This document shows, in pieces, positions 14,608-23,104 of a stretch of DNA of 23,680 nucleotides. Below the pieces are notes generated by a model. That model searched no databases and was not told the DNA's origin. It saw only the letters and a program-made list of their open reading frames with translations. The stretch covers positions 1 to 23,680 of the forward strand of contig CAZTYP010000055.1 of NCBI GenBank assembly GCA_964617555.1, written 5' to 3'. Both the position numbers and the translations under genes were made by a program. Source of the stretch: 1-14-2-50-31-20 sp964617555 (GTDB lineage Bacteria; Bacteroidota; Ignavibacteria; Ignavibacteriales; Melioribacteraceae). Position 1 is the first letter of the stretch; every line of letters starts with the position of its first letter.

Positions 14608-14941
14608 CTTTGAGCCATTCCGTCCAAATTGATTCTTCAACACCTATTGTAGCTTTGTTTCCGTTGCGTACAATTGGTGTTTTTAGTAATTGTGCATCAG
14701 TAAGCAATTCCTCTTTTATGTTGAAAACCATATAAGCCATACCCCGTTTTTTATATTGTTTGCCCTCTTTGTCTAATAATTCTTCGCAATCAAAAATTTT
14801 GCAAATATTTTCCAATTCTCCTTTGCTTAAACCTTTTTCCGCCAAGTTTTTAAATTGAAAATTTATTCCGCGTTCTTTGAAAAAACGTTGTGCTTTTTTA
14901 GTGGCGTTGCATTTTTTTGTCCCGATTATTTGAATGTTCAT
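14600..14941 (-). CDS. ArsC/Spx-family glutaredoxin-fold protein
   Basis: This 113-residue thioredoxin-fold protein opens with MNIQIIGTKKCNATKKA. Cys11 lies at the position of the catalytic Cys of ArsC-type arsenate reductases and of Spx regulators. A strand and helix with NLAEKGLSKGELENI follow, then a cis-Pro loop TPIV (88-91) and GVEESIWTEWL. The usual Arg before the cis-Pro is replaced by Thr, and the CxxC of Spx is absent. Arsenate reduction is therefore uncertain; it may be a YffB-like reductase of unknown role. Cys47 and Cys52 could serve as resolving thiols. No arsenic genes lie nearby. It converges on mmdB. Confidence 0.8.
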   Translation of the reverse strand: MNIQIIGTKKCNATKKAQRFFKERGINFQFKNLAEKGLSKGELENICKIFDCEELLDKEGKQYKKRGMAYMVFNIKEELLTDAQLLKTPIVRNGNKATIGVEESIWTEWLKEE

Positions 14942-15358
14942 AGTTGTGTTTTTTTTATAAAAAGGTTGTGTAAATTAACAATAAATAGCGAAAAATATTA
15001 TGAATACAGAATAATAAGTTATTATATACACATCTGTCCAAAATAAACTTTTATATTCTTCAAAACCGAAATCAAAAAAGTTGTAATAGCAAGTTTTGTA
15101 GGAACAAGATTATGATAAACCCAAAAAACTACAGAGTAAAAAAATTTCAAAGAGACGAGACTACGATAAAAAAAACTTCGGGGCTTCGGAATCCGTTAAT
15201 TTGATGGGAGATTTTTTACTTAATAATAATATCTTCGCACTCTAACTTGTTTCCGGATACTTTTTATTTGTTTTACACAGCAGTAATTCCGTGATAAAAA
15301 AATGGTTTTTTTTTTGAATTGGATTTAACTATCTTTAATCAAAAATTTTGAGGATGAT
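14942..15358. other. 417-bp AT-rich intergenic region
   Basis: It separates the ArsC-like gene from the divergently oriented TetR-type regulator, so it should hold both promoters. I could not find a convincing -35/-10 pair or an operator palindrome. A short open frame around 15040-15200 has no start with a ribosome binding site and resembles nothing I know. The end near 15300-15340 is T-rich. Confidence 0.5.
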
Positions 15359-15958
15359 GTGAGTACAAAAAAAAATACGCGGGAACGTATTAAAGAAGAG
15401 GCGCTCAATCTTTTCTCAACAAAAGGATTTGCCGGCGGGTCTGTGAGGGATATCGGTAAAAAAGCCGGTGTAAGAGAAAGTGCTTTGTATAATTACTTTT
15501 CGTCCAAAGAGGCATTAATTAAAGAGTTAATTAAAGATGCGGAAAAACATTCGGTGGGAATTGAATTGCTAACGGATGAATTGTTGGATTATCTTAATAA
15601 TCCTAAAATCTTTTTGAAAAAATTTGTGGATGTTTTGTTTCGGTTTTGGAATGATGATAAACAGAAAAAATATCTGCGGTTAATATTTATTGAGCAATTC
15701 AGAAACAGCGGTAAAAATAAAATTTCCGTAAATATGCTTATCGACGAGACAATAAAAATTTGGGAAATGATTTTTGCCGAAATGTTGAAATTGAAATTTA
15801 TTAAAAAACAAAACGCACATATTGTAGCCGAAGAATTTGTTTATCCGCTTTTTATGTTGCGGCTCAGGTTTTTAACGGCAGACGATGTTAATTGGAAAAT
15901 TTTATATAAAAAAGCGGAAACACATGTAGAGTTCTTTTGGAATACAATTAAGCGATAG
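15359..15958 (+). CDS. TetR/AcrR-family transcriptional regulator
   Basis: DNA-binding repressor of the TetR type, 199 residues. The N-terminal helix-turn-helix reads RERIKEEALNLFSTKGFAGG, SVRDIGKKAGVRESALYNYF, then SSKEALIKEL. This fits the family consensus (GxxxxSVRDIAxxAGVSxGxLYxYF) closely. The remaining 130 residues are helical and form the ligand domain, which is too variable to predict an inducer. The start is GTG, preceded by GAGG; the two ATGs just upstream read straight into a stop. Candidate targets are its own promoter, the ArsC-like gene, the mmd operon or the T9SS protein downstream. None can be chosen from sequence. Confidence 0.92.
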   Translation: MSTKKNTRERIKEEALNLFSTKGFAGGSVRDIGKKAGVRESALYNYFSSKEALIKELIKDAEKHSVGIELLTDELLDYLNNPKIFLKKFVDVLFRFWNDDKQKKYLRLIFIEQFRNSGKNKISVNMLIDETIKIWEMIFAEMLKLKFIKKQNAHIVAEEFVYPLFMLRLRFLTADDVNWKILYKKAETHVEFFWNTIKR

Positions 15959-16342
15959 TACAAGCATGCAAACGGTTTCAACAAAAAGTAGTGTTAAGAA
16001 CTACGGAGAAATTATTACATTCTGCAAAACCGACTTTAACTGCACGGGAAAATACTTTTGCAAAGATTGTAGAAAAATATCTACGCGGTTTATACATCCG
16101 TATGATAATTACAAAGTAATTGCTGGACAAGCTAGATATGCCAAAAAGATTTACGAGAAATTAAATTACTTGAATTTTCTTGTTACTCTTGCCGTGGTGC
16201 TCAATAACCGCAAACTTTTTTACAATAAAAAATCGGGTTAATACTTTTAGGCAGTAATGTTTCTATAAAATTATAAATGCTTTTAAATAAACAATTATAC
16301 TTAACAAACAACTTCTTATAAAAAAAAAGAAACGGGGGAAAA
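15959..16342. other. 384-bp region between regulator and T9SS protein gene
   Basis: It contains one doubtful small frame (15966-16241) and, at 16242-16342, an AT-rich leader ending in a GGGGG ribosome binding site just before the ATG at 16343. No clear terminator follows the TetR gene. Confidence 0.5.
15966..16241 (+). CDS. Doubtful small ORF with a CxxC-like motif
   Basis: This 91-codon frame has four cysteines in its first half, including FCKDCRK, which recalls the zinc ribbon at the start of some transposases and zinc-finger proteins. The rest matches nothing I recognise. There is no Shine-Dalgarno sequence and it begins 8 bp after the TetR gene. It could be a decayed insertion-sequence fragment, a real small protein or a chance frame. 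Confidence 0.2.
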   Translation: MQTVSTKSSVKNYGEIITFCKTDFNCTGKYFCKDCRKISTRFIHPYDNYKVIAGQARYAKKIYEKLNYLNFLVTLAVVLNNRKLFYNKKSG

Positions 16343-19183
16343 ATGGAAAAACAAAAAAAGATAAGGCTGTTATTATTTGTATTGTTTGTCCTTTTTACAA
16401 ATAACGGAGCACAGCAAATAACGGGGGAAAGAGGAGCAATAAAAGAATTGATAATGAAATCCAATAATATCACAACACTTGTTACAAATTACGGTTCTAT
16501 TACGGCTCCAAACAGATATGGAAATATCGCCGATTTGGCTTGGAATAAACTCGGATATATGTTTGAATTCGGCCCGTTGGTTGCTGCCGAAGTTACATCT
16601 GAAAACGGAGAAAAATTGCATATTGTTGATGATTCCTTTTTGAGGCCGGGGCAAGGAGACTATAACCCCGACGGAACCGTAAAATGGGGTTGGCTGCCTC
16701 GCAGTGGTTTTGCTAATCCGGATTTCCCGGAGATTGCAAATAGCCTTAATAAACAAAGTTGGCCGAATACCTGGAGTTCTTGGCCCGGTGAGTTTGGAGA
16801 AGGCGTAATCATTGCCGAAAACGAACTCTTTTATGTTGTTGATGATTTTTCTAATGCGGAGTTCCCGTATTATCCTTTTCCGGAAGATTCGACCAAAAGA
16901 GGATTAGGAGTAAGTCTGGAAGTACGTGTTTATCAATTCGGCGGATTTTTAAAAGACGCTTTAATAATAAGATATAAGTTAACAAACGAGAGTACAAAAG
17001 ATTTATCGAAAGTATACTTCGGATTTCAAGGCGACCCGCATATAGGAGGCCCCTCCGATTATTATGATGATGTAGCGGGATTTTTAACCGAGAATTACCC
17101 TGTAAAAGCGGCAGCAAATACCATATATGTTTACGACAAAAACGGCATAGGCAATGCCGGTTTAACTACGGGGTATTTGGGATTTAAATTACTTAGAACT
17201 CCAGATAGTTTGGGGCTTACATCATTACATGTTGAACTTTATACAAATACTTATCCTAATGTTCCAAAAAATGATATTTTAATGTGGCAATGGTTATCTG
17301 CCGATAAAATAGATACTGCACAAGCATTATTTAATATACCAACGGATAATATTATTAACTTCGGCACAGGTCCTTTCGAGTTAAAAAGCGGGGAATCAAA
17401 ATTTGTTGACTTGGCTATTTTCTTATCGTATGATTTTAACGATATGGTATCGGATGCGGCGGCAATGCAATATTATGTTAATTGGCCTTATCTGGATAAT
17501 AATTGCGCTGCTGCCGAAGGTGATGAGGATTATAAAATTGAACTAACCGAACCGGCATCCGTAAATGAAGGAGATATAAAAATAAATTGGAATTACAGCG
17601 GCAATGCAAAAAGGGCAAAAGTATTTATCGATTATTCGGCAAACGGTGGAAAAGATTGGAAGGTTTTATCCGCCGAATGTGATGCTAATAATTTTGAATA
17701 TACATGGGATTCAAAAACAGTTGAAGACGGAACGCAATATATGTTGAGAGTACTGGCGTATAATCCTGATAACCCGAGAGAATTTTATTATGATAATTGT
17801 AATACTCCGTTTACAATAAATAATCCCAATAAAAATGCTAAACCTGAATTACAATTTTTTAATTTTCCCGATACAATAAAATTAAGTAAAACAAAAATAG
17901 AGTGGAATTCCAACGATGCCGATAATTCCGAATTATCAATTACAATCGGGCATTCAACAAATCCCGACGGACCGTTTGAAGAAATATTAACTTCCACATA
18001 TATAAACGGAAACAATTCATTCTATTGGGATTTATCTTCCATTCCTAATTTCCCGACAAATTATTTGCAATTTATTTGTAAGGATAATGAAAACGAAGTT
18101 GCATTTATTTCAAAGCCTTTTACCATTGATGTAAAAAGAGCATTTTATGATTCTTCAATAGTTAAACATGTTACAGGTAGTGCTTCCGCAATAATTAATG
18201 TTGTAATAGCCGATACAGCTCAGTTAAAATATGATGATTATGAAATTACATTCAATATTGATAATGATGTTAAACAATATTCAGTGAAAAATATTACAAC
18301 AGAAGAAACATTAATTGATAATTTGGAAATAATAGAAGAAATGTCTTCTCCGACTTTTGAAGGGATAAGACTAAACATAATAAATTTTGAACCGAAAATA
18401 GATTACGAGAAGACCCATTTTAATCGTAGTGAATTGGAATCGATATATAATGTTTATTTCTCTTCCTCAAATTCCGATTATATCGGAAGTCCGCATGTAA
18501 AAAGTGAATTGGATTGGATGGTTGTGTTTAATGATTTGGATACCAATAGTGACGGTTCATGGAAAAATGTTGCCGAAACATCTCTTTTTGCTCCGAGTAT
18601 GAAACAAGGTAATTGTCCATTTAAAATAATTAATTTGGATAGTAATGAAAAAGCAAATTACATTATTGATGAAACACAGAACGTAAAATTGCAAAACGAA
18701 CGATGGGACGAAGGAGAAAAAATTATTCTACGACCTCAAAATGCAACGGGGGCAACGGTTTCGTATGCATTAAGTTTTGATTTTTCTTCGGGGAAAAAAC
18801 CGAAAAGCGGTGATACATTATGGATTATTACTTATAACCCGCTTAGCAATGAAGATGTATACAGATTTAAACTAACCGATAATTTTATTTTATCAACCAA
18901 AGAAACTGCGTCTGTTTTACCGAAATATAATTTATATCAAAATTATCCTAATCCGTTTAATCCGTCAACAATTATTGAGTATTATATACCCAAAAGCGGA
19001 CCGGTAAAATTAAGTGTTTTTGATATGTTAGGTCGTAAAGTGGCGGTACTGGTTAATGAAGAACAAGCTTCTGGTAAATATAAAATAAATTTCAATGCTT
19101 CAAATCTTTCAAGCGGAATTTATTTTTATAAATTACAAAGCGGTAATTTTTCAAAAATTAAAAAGATGATTTTGTTGCGTTGA
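16343..19183 (+). CDS. Large secreted protein with T9SS type A sorting domain
   Basis: This 946-residue protein begins with a basic-hydrophobic signal peptide (KKIRLLLFVLFVLF, cut near residue 23). The region about 40-390 is rich in aromatic residues and Gly and repeatedly refers to secreted-protein motifs of Ignavibacteria-like hypothetical proteins; I cannot assign an enzymatic fold. Two Fn3/Ig-like beta-sandwiches follow (about 395-490 and 495-595), then another beta-rich region with IDYEKTHFNRSELE. The last 80 residues have LYQNYPNPFNPSTIIEY, DMLGRKV and IYFYKLQ...KKMILLR, a T9SS type A tail very like that of the first gene in the window. GGGGG precedes the ATG. Function unknown; outer-surface or secreted location is expected. 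Confidence 0.88.
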   Translation: MEKQKKIRLLLFVLFVLFTNNGAQQITGERGAIKELIMKSNNITTLVTNYGSITAPNRYGNIADLAWNKLGYMFEFGPLVAAEVTSENGEKLHIVDDSFLRPGQGDYNPDGTVKWGWLPRSGFANPDFPEIANSLNKQSWPNTWSSWPGEFGEGVIIAENELFYVVDDFSNAEFPYYPFPEDSTKRGLGVSLEVRVYQFGGFLKDALIIRYKLTNESTKDLSKVYFGFQGDPHIGGPSDYYDDVAGFLTENYPVKAAANTIYVYDKNGIGNAGLTTGYLGFKLLRTPDSLGLTSLHVELYTNTYPNVPKNDILMWQWLSADKIDTAQALFNIPTDNIINFGTGPFELKSGESKFVDLAIFLSYDFNDMVSDAAAMQYYVNWPYLDNNCAAAEGDEDYKIELTEPASVNEGDIKINWNYSGNAKRAKVFIDYSANGGKDWKVLSAECDANNFEYTWDSKTVEDGTQYMLRVLAYNPDNPREFYYDNCNTPFTINNPNKNAKPELQFFNFPDTIKLSKTKIEWNSNDADNSELSITIGHSTNPDGPFEEILTSTYINGNNSFYWDLSSIPNFPTNYLQFICKDNENEVAFISKPFTIDVKRAFYDSSIVKHVTGSASAIINVVIADTAQLKYDDYEITFNIDNDVKQYSVKNITTEETLIDNLEIIEEMSSPTFEGIRLNIINFEPKIDYEKTHFNRSELESIYNVYFSSSNSDYIGSPHVKSELDWMVVFNDLDTNSDGSWKNVAETSLFAPSMKQGNCPFKIINLDSNEKANYIIDETQNVKLQNERWDEGEKIILRPQNATGATVSYALSFDFSSGKKPKSGDTLWIITYNPLSNEDVYRFKLTDNFILSTKETASVLPKYNLYQNYPNPFNPSTIIEYYIPKSGPVKLSVFDMLGRKVAVLVNEEQASGKYKINFNASNLSSGIYFYKLQSGNFSKIKKMILLR

Positions 19184-19201
19184 TTCATCAAAAAATTTTC
19201 A

Positions 19202-19249
19202 GGGGAAGTCTGTTGCTCTATAATTTAACGGAGAGCAACAGCGAACCCC
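19202..19249. terminator. Long hairpin between convergent genes
   Basis: CTGTTGCTCT (19210-19219) and AGAGCAACAG (19232-19241) form a perfect 10-bp stem. GGGG/CCCC outside it adds four pairs beyond an internal loop. It covers the stop codon of the LpxR-like gene. On the minus strand an ATTTTTT run follows about 8 nt later, so it may end that transcript. Confidence 0.5.
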
Positions 19250-20153
19250 AACTGTGCCCAAAGGCATCAGGGAATTCCGGTGTGTTAAAATGTTGTATGT
19301 ATTCAAAATTAAATGATTTGTAAATTATAGTTCCCCCAATATCCGCATAGCCGATAAAACGATTTATTTTATCCAATGTATAAGCGGATTTTGTAAACAG
19401 ACCACCTTGTAATGTAGCATTATAGCCGATTATCTTTCCTTTACATGTAAAAGAAAAATAGATCTGGAAATTATCGGAATCGGTAAAATGGTAACGTTTT
19501 GTTAAAGGATTAAAAAGCCCGATTTGAACAGATGCTCCTATGCCTGCATTGGTAAAAGGTAAACCCAAGCGTGTTTCCGCAAACCCGCTGAAAATAAGGG
19601 CTTTTGAAATATGATAAAACTTTTTTACCTCAACAAAGTAGTTTAACATAAACGAGTTATTTATTTGATTTTCCCATCCTTCAACTTCTGCGGAAGTGGG
19701 GAGCAGAGAATGTATTCCGTTTTGTGTCTCTTCGCCAAAAGCAGCCGGCCCCAATACTCCTGTTTTTAATTCCGAAATAAGTTCAATATTATTGAAGCTA
19801 TTAAATTCCGCTTTTACAAAACCCAACAGAATATAAGCGGCAAAAGGTCTGTCGCCGTTAAGTTGGGCCGGAATATAAAATTTGTTTTTAGGAGTATAGA
19901 TATCCTGAATGAGAGTAACGGCATATAATTTAACATCCGAATTTTTTAATGAAAAGAAAAGATTGTTAACCGGATTTCGTTTCTCTTTGTTTGTAACAAA
20001 CTGTATATAAAAACCGTTTGTGTAATAGTAATCGGTGTTGTCCATAAAATCATTTGACCATTTAAAAGAGAAAATTGACGGAGTTTCGGATTGTCCGAAA
20101 ATCCGAAACGGAATGTAAATGATAAACAATATCATTAAAAACGTGTTTCTCAT
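19218..20153 (-). CDS. LpxR-like outer-membrane lipid A deacylase (DUF2219)
   Basis: Predicted outer-membrane beta-barrel of 311 residues that would remove the 3'-acyloxyacyl group of lipid A. After a signal peptide (MRNTFLMILFIIYIPFRIFG) come SNDFMDNTDYYYTNG (33-47), NGDRPFAAYILLG (99-111), GPAAFGEETQNGIH (135-148) and GWENQ (159-163). These match the conserved LpxR blocks; Asn34-Asp35, Thr45 and His148 correspond in order to catalytic or metal-site residues of Salmonella LpxR. The ATG at 20153 gives a clean signal peptide and a 4-bp gap to the upstream gene. The longer frame from 20195 would overlap that gene by 38 bp. Confidence 0.82.
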   Translation of the reverse strand: MRNTFLMILFIIYIPFRIFGQSETPSIFSFKWSNDFMDNTDYYYTNGFYIQFVTNKEKRNPVNNLFFSLKNSDVKLYAVTLIQDIYTPKNKFYIPAQLNGDRPFAAYILLGFVKAEFNSFNNIELISELKTGVLGPAAFGEETQNGIHSLLPTSAEVEGWENQINNSFMLNYFVEVKKFYHISKALIFSGFAETRLGLPFTNAGIGASVQIGLFNPLTKRYHFTDSDNFQIYFSFTCKGKIIGYNATLQGGLFTKSAYTLDKINRFIGYADIGGTIIYKSFNFEYIQHFNTPEFPDAFGHSWGSLLLSVKL

Positions 20154-20157
20154 CTTT

Positions 20158-20817
20158 TTAAATAATTGTTGTTTCAATATTGCCGATGTTTTCAATATAT
20201 CCCGAAAGCTTATCGCCTCGTACGACTTTGCTTACTCCTGCCGGAGTACCCGTAAAAATTAAATCTCCTTTTTCCAAAGTCATTCGTGCAGAAATATTTT
20301 TAACAATTTCTACGGGGTTAAAAAGCATTGTGTTGAGTGTAGTACTTTGTTTCACGGTATTGTTTACCTTTAATACAATTTTTTCGGAGCCGTTAATTTT
20401 GTATTGCTCTTTCAAAACAAATTCTGAAAGAACACCGGAAGTATCGAAAACTTTTGCCAGGGTCCATGGGTCTCCTTTTTCACGGCTTGCAAATTGCAAA
20501 TCGCGCAAAGTCATATCCAACCCAACGGCGTATGCAATTATAGATTCTTTAGCTTCAGCTTCATCAGCATTTTTTACAGTTTTACCGATGAGTAAAACAA
20601 GTTCAATTTCGTGATGTAAATTTTGCGAGTACAAAGGATGAACAACGTTTTCACCGCTGTTTATCATACATGTTGCGGTCTTTAAAAATATTATCGGGAA
20701 TTCCTCGGGTACTTCGTTACCCATCTCTTTTGCATGTTCGGCATAATTTCTTCCAACACAAATAACTTTACCGATTGCTATCTCTTCTCGCGTTTCTTTA
20801 ATTTTTACTGTTTTCAT
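20158..20817 (-). CDS. Fumarylacetoacetate hydrolase (FAA) family protein
   Basis: Metal-dependent hydrolase or decarboxylase of the FAA fold, 219 residues, close in size to YcgM/FAHD1-type acylpyruvases. GKVICVGRNYAEHAKEM opens the fold. Glu70 and Glu72 (HHEIELVLLIG) and Asp101 (GLDMTLRDLQ) are the expected Mg2+ ligands. Substrate-loop motifs KGDPWTLAKVFDTSG and LIFTGTPAGV follow. Likely substrates are acylpyruvates or oxaloacetate, but the family is too broad to decide. It lies 14 bp after the S9 peptidase gene and 4 bp before the LpxR-like gene. Shared transcription is likely, although no shared function is evident. Confidence 0.92.
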   Translation of the reverse strand: MKTVKIKETREEIAIGKVICVGRNYAEHAKEMGNEVPEEFPIIFLKTATCMINSGENVVHPLYSQNLHHEIELVLLIGKTVKNADEAEAKESIIAYAVGLDMTLRDLQFASREKGDPWTLAKVFDTSGVLSEFVLKEQYKINGSEKIVLKVNNTVKQSTTLNTMLFNPVEIVKNISARMTLEKGDLIFTGTPAGVSKVVRGDKLSGYIENIGNIETTII

Positions 20818-20831
20818 TTTTAGTCCGTAAT

Positions 20832-22883
20832 TTAATAAGCCAAGTTTCTAATCATTTTTTTGCTGTCCCACGGGGCTTTGCCTCCGTTTAGATATTTATG
20901 AAACCATTCCAAATGAGCATTATAATATAACGGCATCGATTTTATTCTGCTCGGCCAATGTCCGTCGTTTTTAAAAATAATTAATCTGGAATCTATTCCT
21001 CTATTCTGAAGTACCGTAAAATAACGTAACGACTGTGAATACGGGACACGATAGTCACGTTCTCCAGTAATTATAAGGGTTGGGGTTGTAAAGTGATTTT
21101 CATATTTGCTCGGGGACATTTTTTCGTAATCTTTGTGTTTCAAATCCCAATTAGGGAACCACAACTCTTCAGTTTCATCACGAAATTCTCTTAAATCGTA
21201 AATACCCATCATAGAGGCAAGGCATTTAAAACGGTTTGTTTTTGCTTGTATCAAATTCATGAAATATCCCCCGTAACTCCATCCCATAGCTCCGATTCGG
21301 TTTTCATCAATATAATCAAGCTTTGCAAGATATTCTGTTACTTTCATTATATCTTCGAATACTTTTCCGTCCCAATCGTTGGAGATTGCCGCCGTATATT
21401 CTTGTCCGTATCCTGTAGAGCCGTGCGGATTTGGGAAAGCAACAACATAACCGGCTCCCGGGTATATTTGCCAATCGCCGCGGAATGCATCCATCCATTG
21501 ATATTGGGGGCCTCCGTGAACGTTAATAATAAGCGGATATTTTTTCAGCGGGTTAAAGTTATGCGGCTTAACAATAAAGCAGTGAACCGGAATGCCGTCT
21601 GCCCCCGGTATCCAAACTTGTTCCACAGGACGGATATCAACGCTGTCGAGTAATTCTTTATTGCAATTTGTTAAAGCGAAATTTCGTTTTGTTTTTAAAT
21701 TATAATATTCCAGTTCTGCGGGTTTGTTTACTGTAGTGTTCATGTAAACTACAAAATCCTCCTTTGGAGAAAGAGTAAAAGCATATATGGTTTTATGTGG
21801 AAGTACGGAATCGATTTTTTTTGAAGCTACATCAACTTTGAATAAGGGCATATATCCTTTTTCGTAAGCGGTAAAATAAATTTGTTTCGAATCGTGCGAC
21901 CATTCAAAATCATTAATCCAATTATCAAAACTTTCAGTGATAATTGTTGAACTCTTTTTTTGCAAATCATAAACAGCCAAGCGTATTCTGTCGGATTCGT
22001 AAGTGGGAATTTTTTGAGTTAAGTATGCAATTTGTTTCCCGTCGGGAGAAAATTTAGGATTAAAATCCGATGCTTTATTTTGAAGTGTGATATTTTGTAA
22101 ATTTTTTCCGTTAACATCAACAACAAAAATATCCGTGTTTGTTGATAATTCGGGGTGTTTTACTCGTTTGGAATCAAAAGTAATTGACTTTCCGTCAGGT
22201 GAAAAATTGTAATGGTCGCTTCCGCCGGCGGAAAAAGCCGGAGAATGAAAATATCCCGGGGTTAAATCGGAATACTCTTTTGTGTTAAAATTATATTTTA
22301 ATACATGGGTGTATTTCCCGTCATTATATTCAGTCCAATGGCGAACAAATAACGAATCGGCAATGTGTGCTTGAATTGGTCCGTTATTGATTGCTTCGAT
22401 AATTTTGGAATTACATTCAGCATCAGCACCGCATTCAGGAAAGACGGATGCTTGGAAAATAATATTATTTTCGGATTGCGAAAATTTCGGCGAAGATATT
22501 CCCAACTTGTAATTTGTTAGTTGTTTTGCTTCTCCGCCGTCAACGGGAATAGAATATAGTTGTACGGAACCACTGCGAGTTGACAGAAAAAAAATATCCT
22601 TATTGTTATTGCTCCAAACAGGATTAAAGTCTGCCGCTTTATTGTTTGTAATTTTCTTAAGGTGTGTACCGTCGGAATTTACCACGTATATCTCCGTGTT
22701 TGTTTTTCCTTCTTTCAAAAATTGTTCGGTAACGGTAAAAAGAATTTTTGTACCGTTGTTGGAAATTACGGGAGCGCCGACGGATTTTACATCATATAAA
22801 TCCTTAATTGTAAAAGCTTTTTTCTGTGCTTGCAACAAAACGGTTAATGGTATAATCATCAACAGAAAAATTTTGAGTTTCAT
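20832..22883 (-). CDS. S9-family (prolyl oligopeptidase) secreted peptidase
   Basis: Serine peptidase of 683 residues with a signal peptide (MKLKIFLLMIIPLTVLLQA). The N-terminal part, about 25-415, is a beta-propeller with TolB/PD40-like repeats (NPVWSNNNKDIFFLSTR, FNPKFSPDGKQIAYLT, FEWSHDSKQIYFTA). The alpha/beta-hydrolase part has NVHGGPQYQW, nucleophile Ser536 in GWSYGG, Asp610 in GERDYRVP and His642 in NDGHWP. This fits dipeptidyl or acylaminoacyl peptidases of the envelope. The ATG at 22883 is chosen because GGAGG lies 5-9 nt before it and the signal peptide starts there. The frame extends 14 codons further upstream without comparable support. Confidence 0.94.
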   Translation of the reverse strand: MKLKIFLLMIIPLTVLLQAQKKAFTIKDLYDVKSVGAPVISNNGTKILFTVTEQFLKEGKTNTEIYVVNSDGTHLKKITNNKAADFNPVWSNNNKDIFFLSTRSGSVQLYSIPVDGGEAKQLTNYKLGISSPKFSQSENNIIFQASVFPECGADAECNSKIIEAINNGPIQAHIADSLFVRHWTEYNDGKYTHVLKYNFNTKEYSDLTPGYFHSPAFSAGGSDHYNFSPDGKSITFDSKRVKHPELSTNTDIFVVDVNGKNLQNITLQNKASDFNPKFSPDGKQIAYLTQKIPTYESDRIRLAVYDLQKKSSTIITESFDNWINDFEWSHDSKQIYFTAYEKGYMPLFKVDVASKKIDSVLPHKTIYAFTLSPKEDFVVYMNTTVNKPAELEYYNLKTKRNFALTNCNKELLDSVDIRPVEQVWIPGADGIPVHCFIVKPHNFNPLKKYPLIINVHGGPQYQWMDAFRGDWQIYPGAGYVVAFPNPHGSTGYGQEYTAAISNDWDGKVFEDIMKVTEYLAKLDYIDENRIGAMGWSYGGYFMNLIQAKTNRFKCLASMMGIYDLREFRDETEELWFPNWDLKHKDYEKMSPSKYENHFTTPTLIITGERDYRVPYSQSLRYFTVLQNRGIDSRLIIFKNDGHWPSRIKSMPLYYNAHLEWFHKYLNGGKAPWDSKKMIRNLAY

Positions 22884-23104
22884 GAATCCTCCAAAAAAAA
22901 TTTTTTTATTTTGCAATATACTCAAAAATAGATATCGGTTGATAAAGGGGAAAATGTTCTTAAATTCTTTTAATAGTAAATTACTGTTTAATCTTAGTCA
23001 ATATCTTATTATTTTTAAACAACATTCATAATAATTAACTGATATATTGTTTGCTTTACGGCAATATATAAATATGGTTTAATAATAATAGCTTGATATG
23101 TAAT

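Noticed and set aside
21246..21653. 135-residue frame opposite the S9 peptidase gene
   Set aside because: Shadow of the catalytic-domain coding sequence on the other strand.
22603..23031. 142-residue plus-strand frame near the peptidase start
   Set aside because: Mostly antisense to the peptidase gene; the extension into intergenic DNA has no gene-like features.
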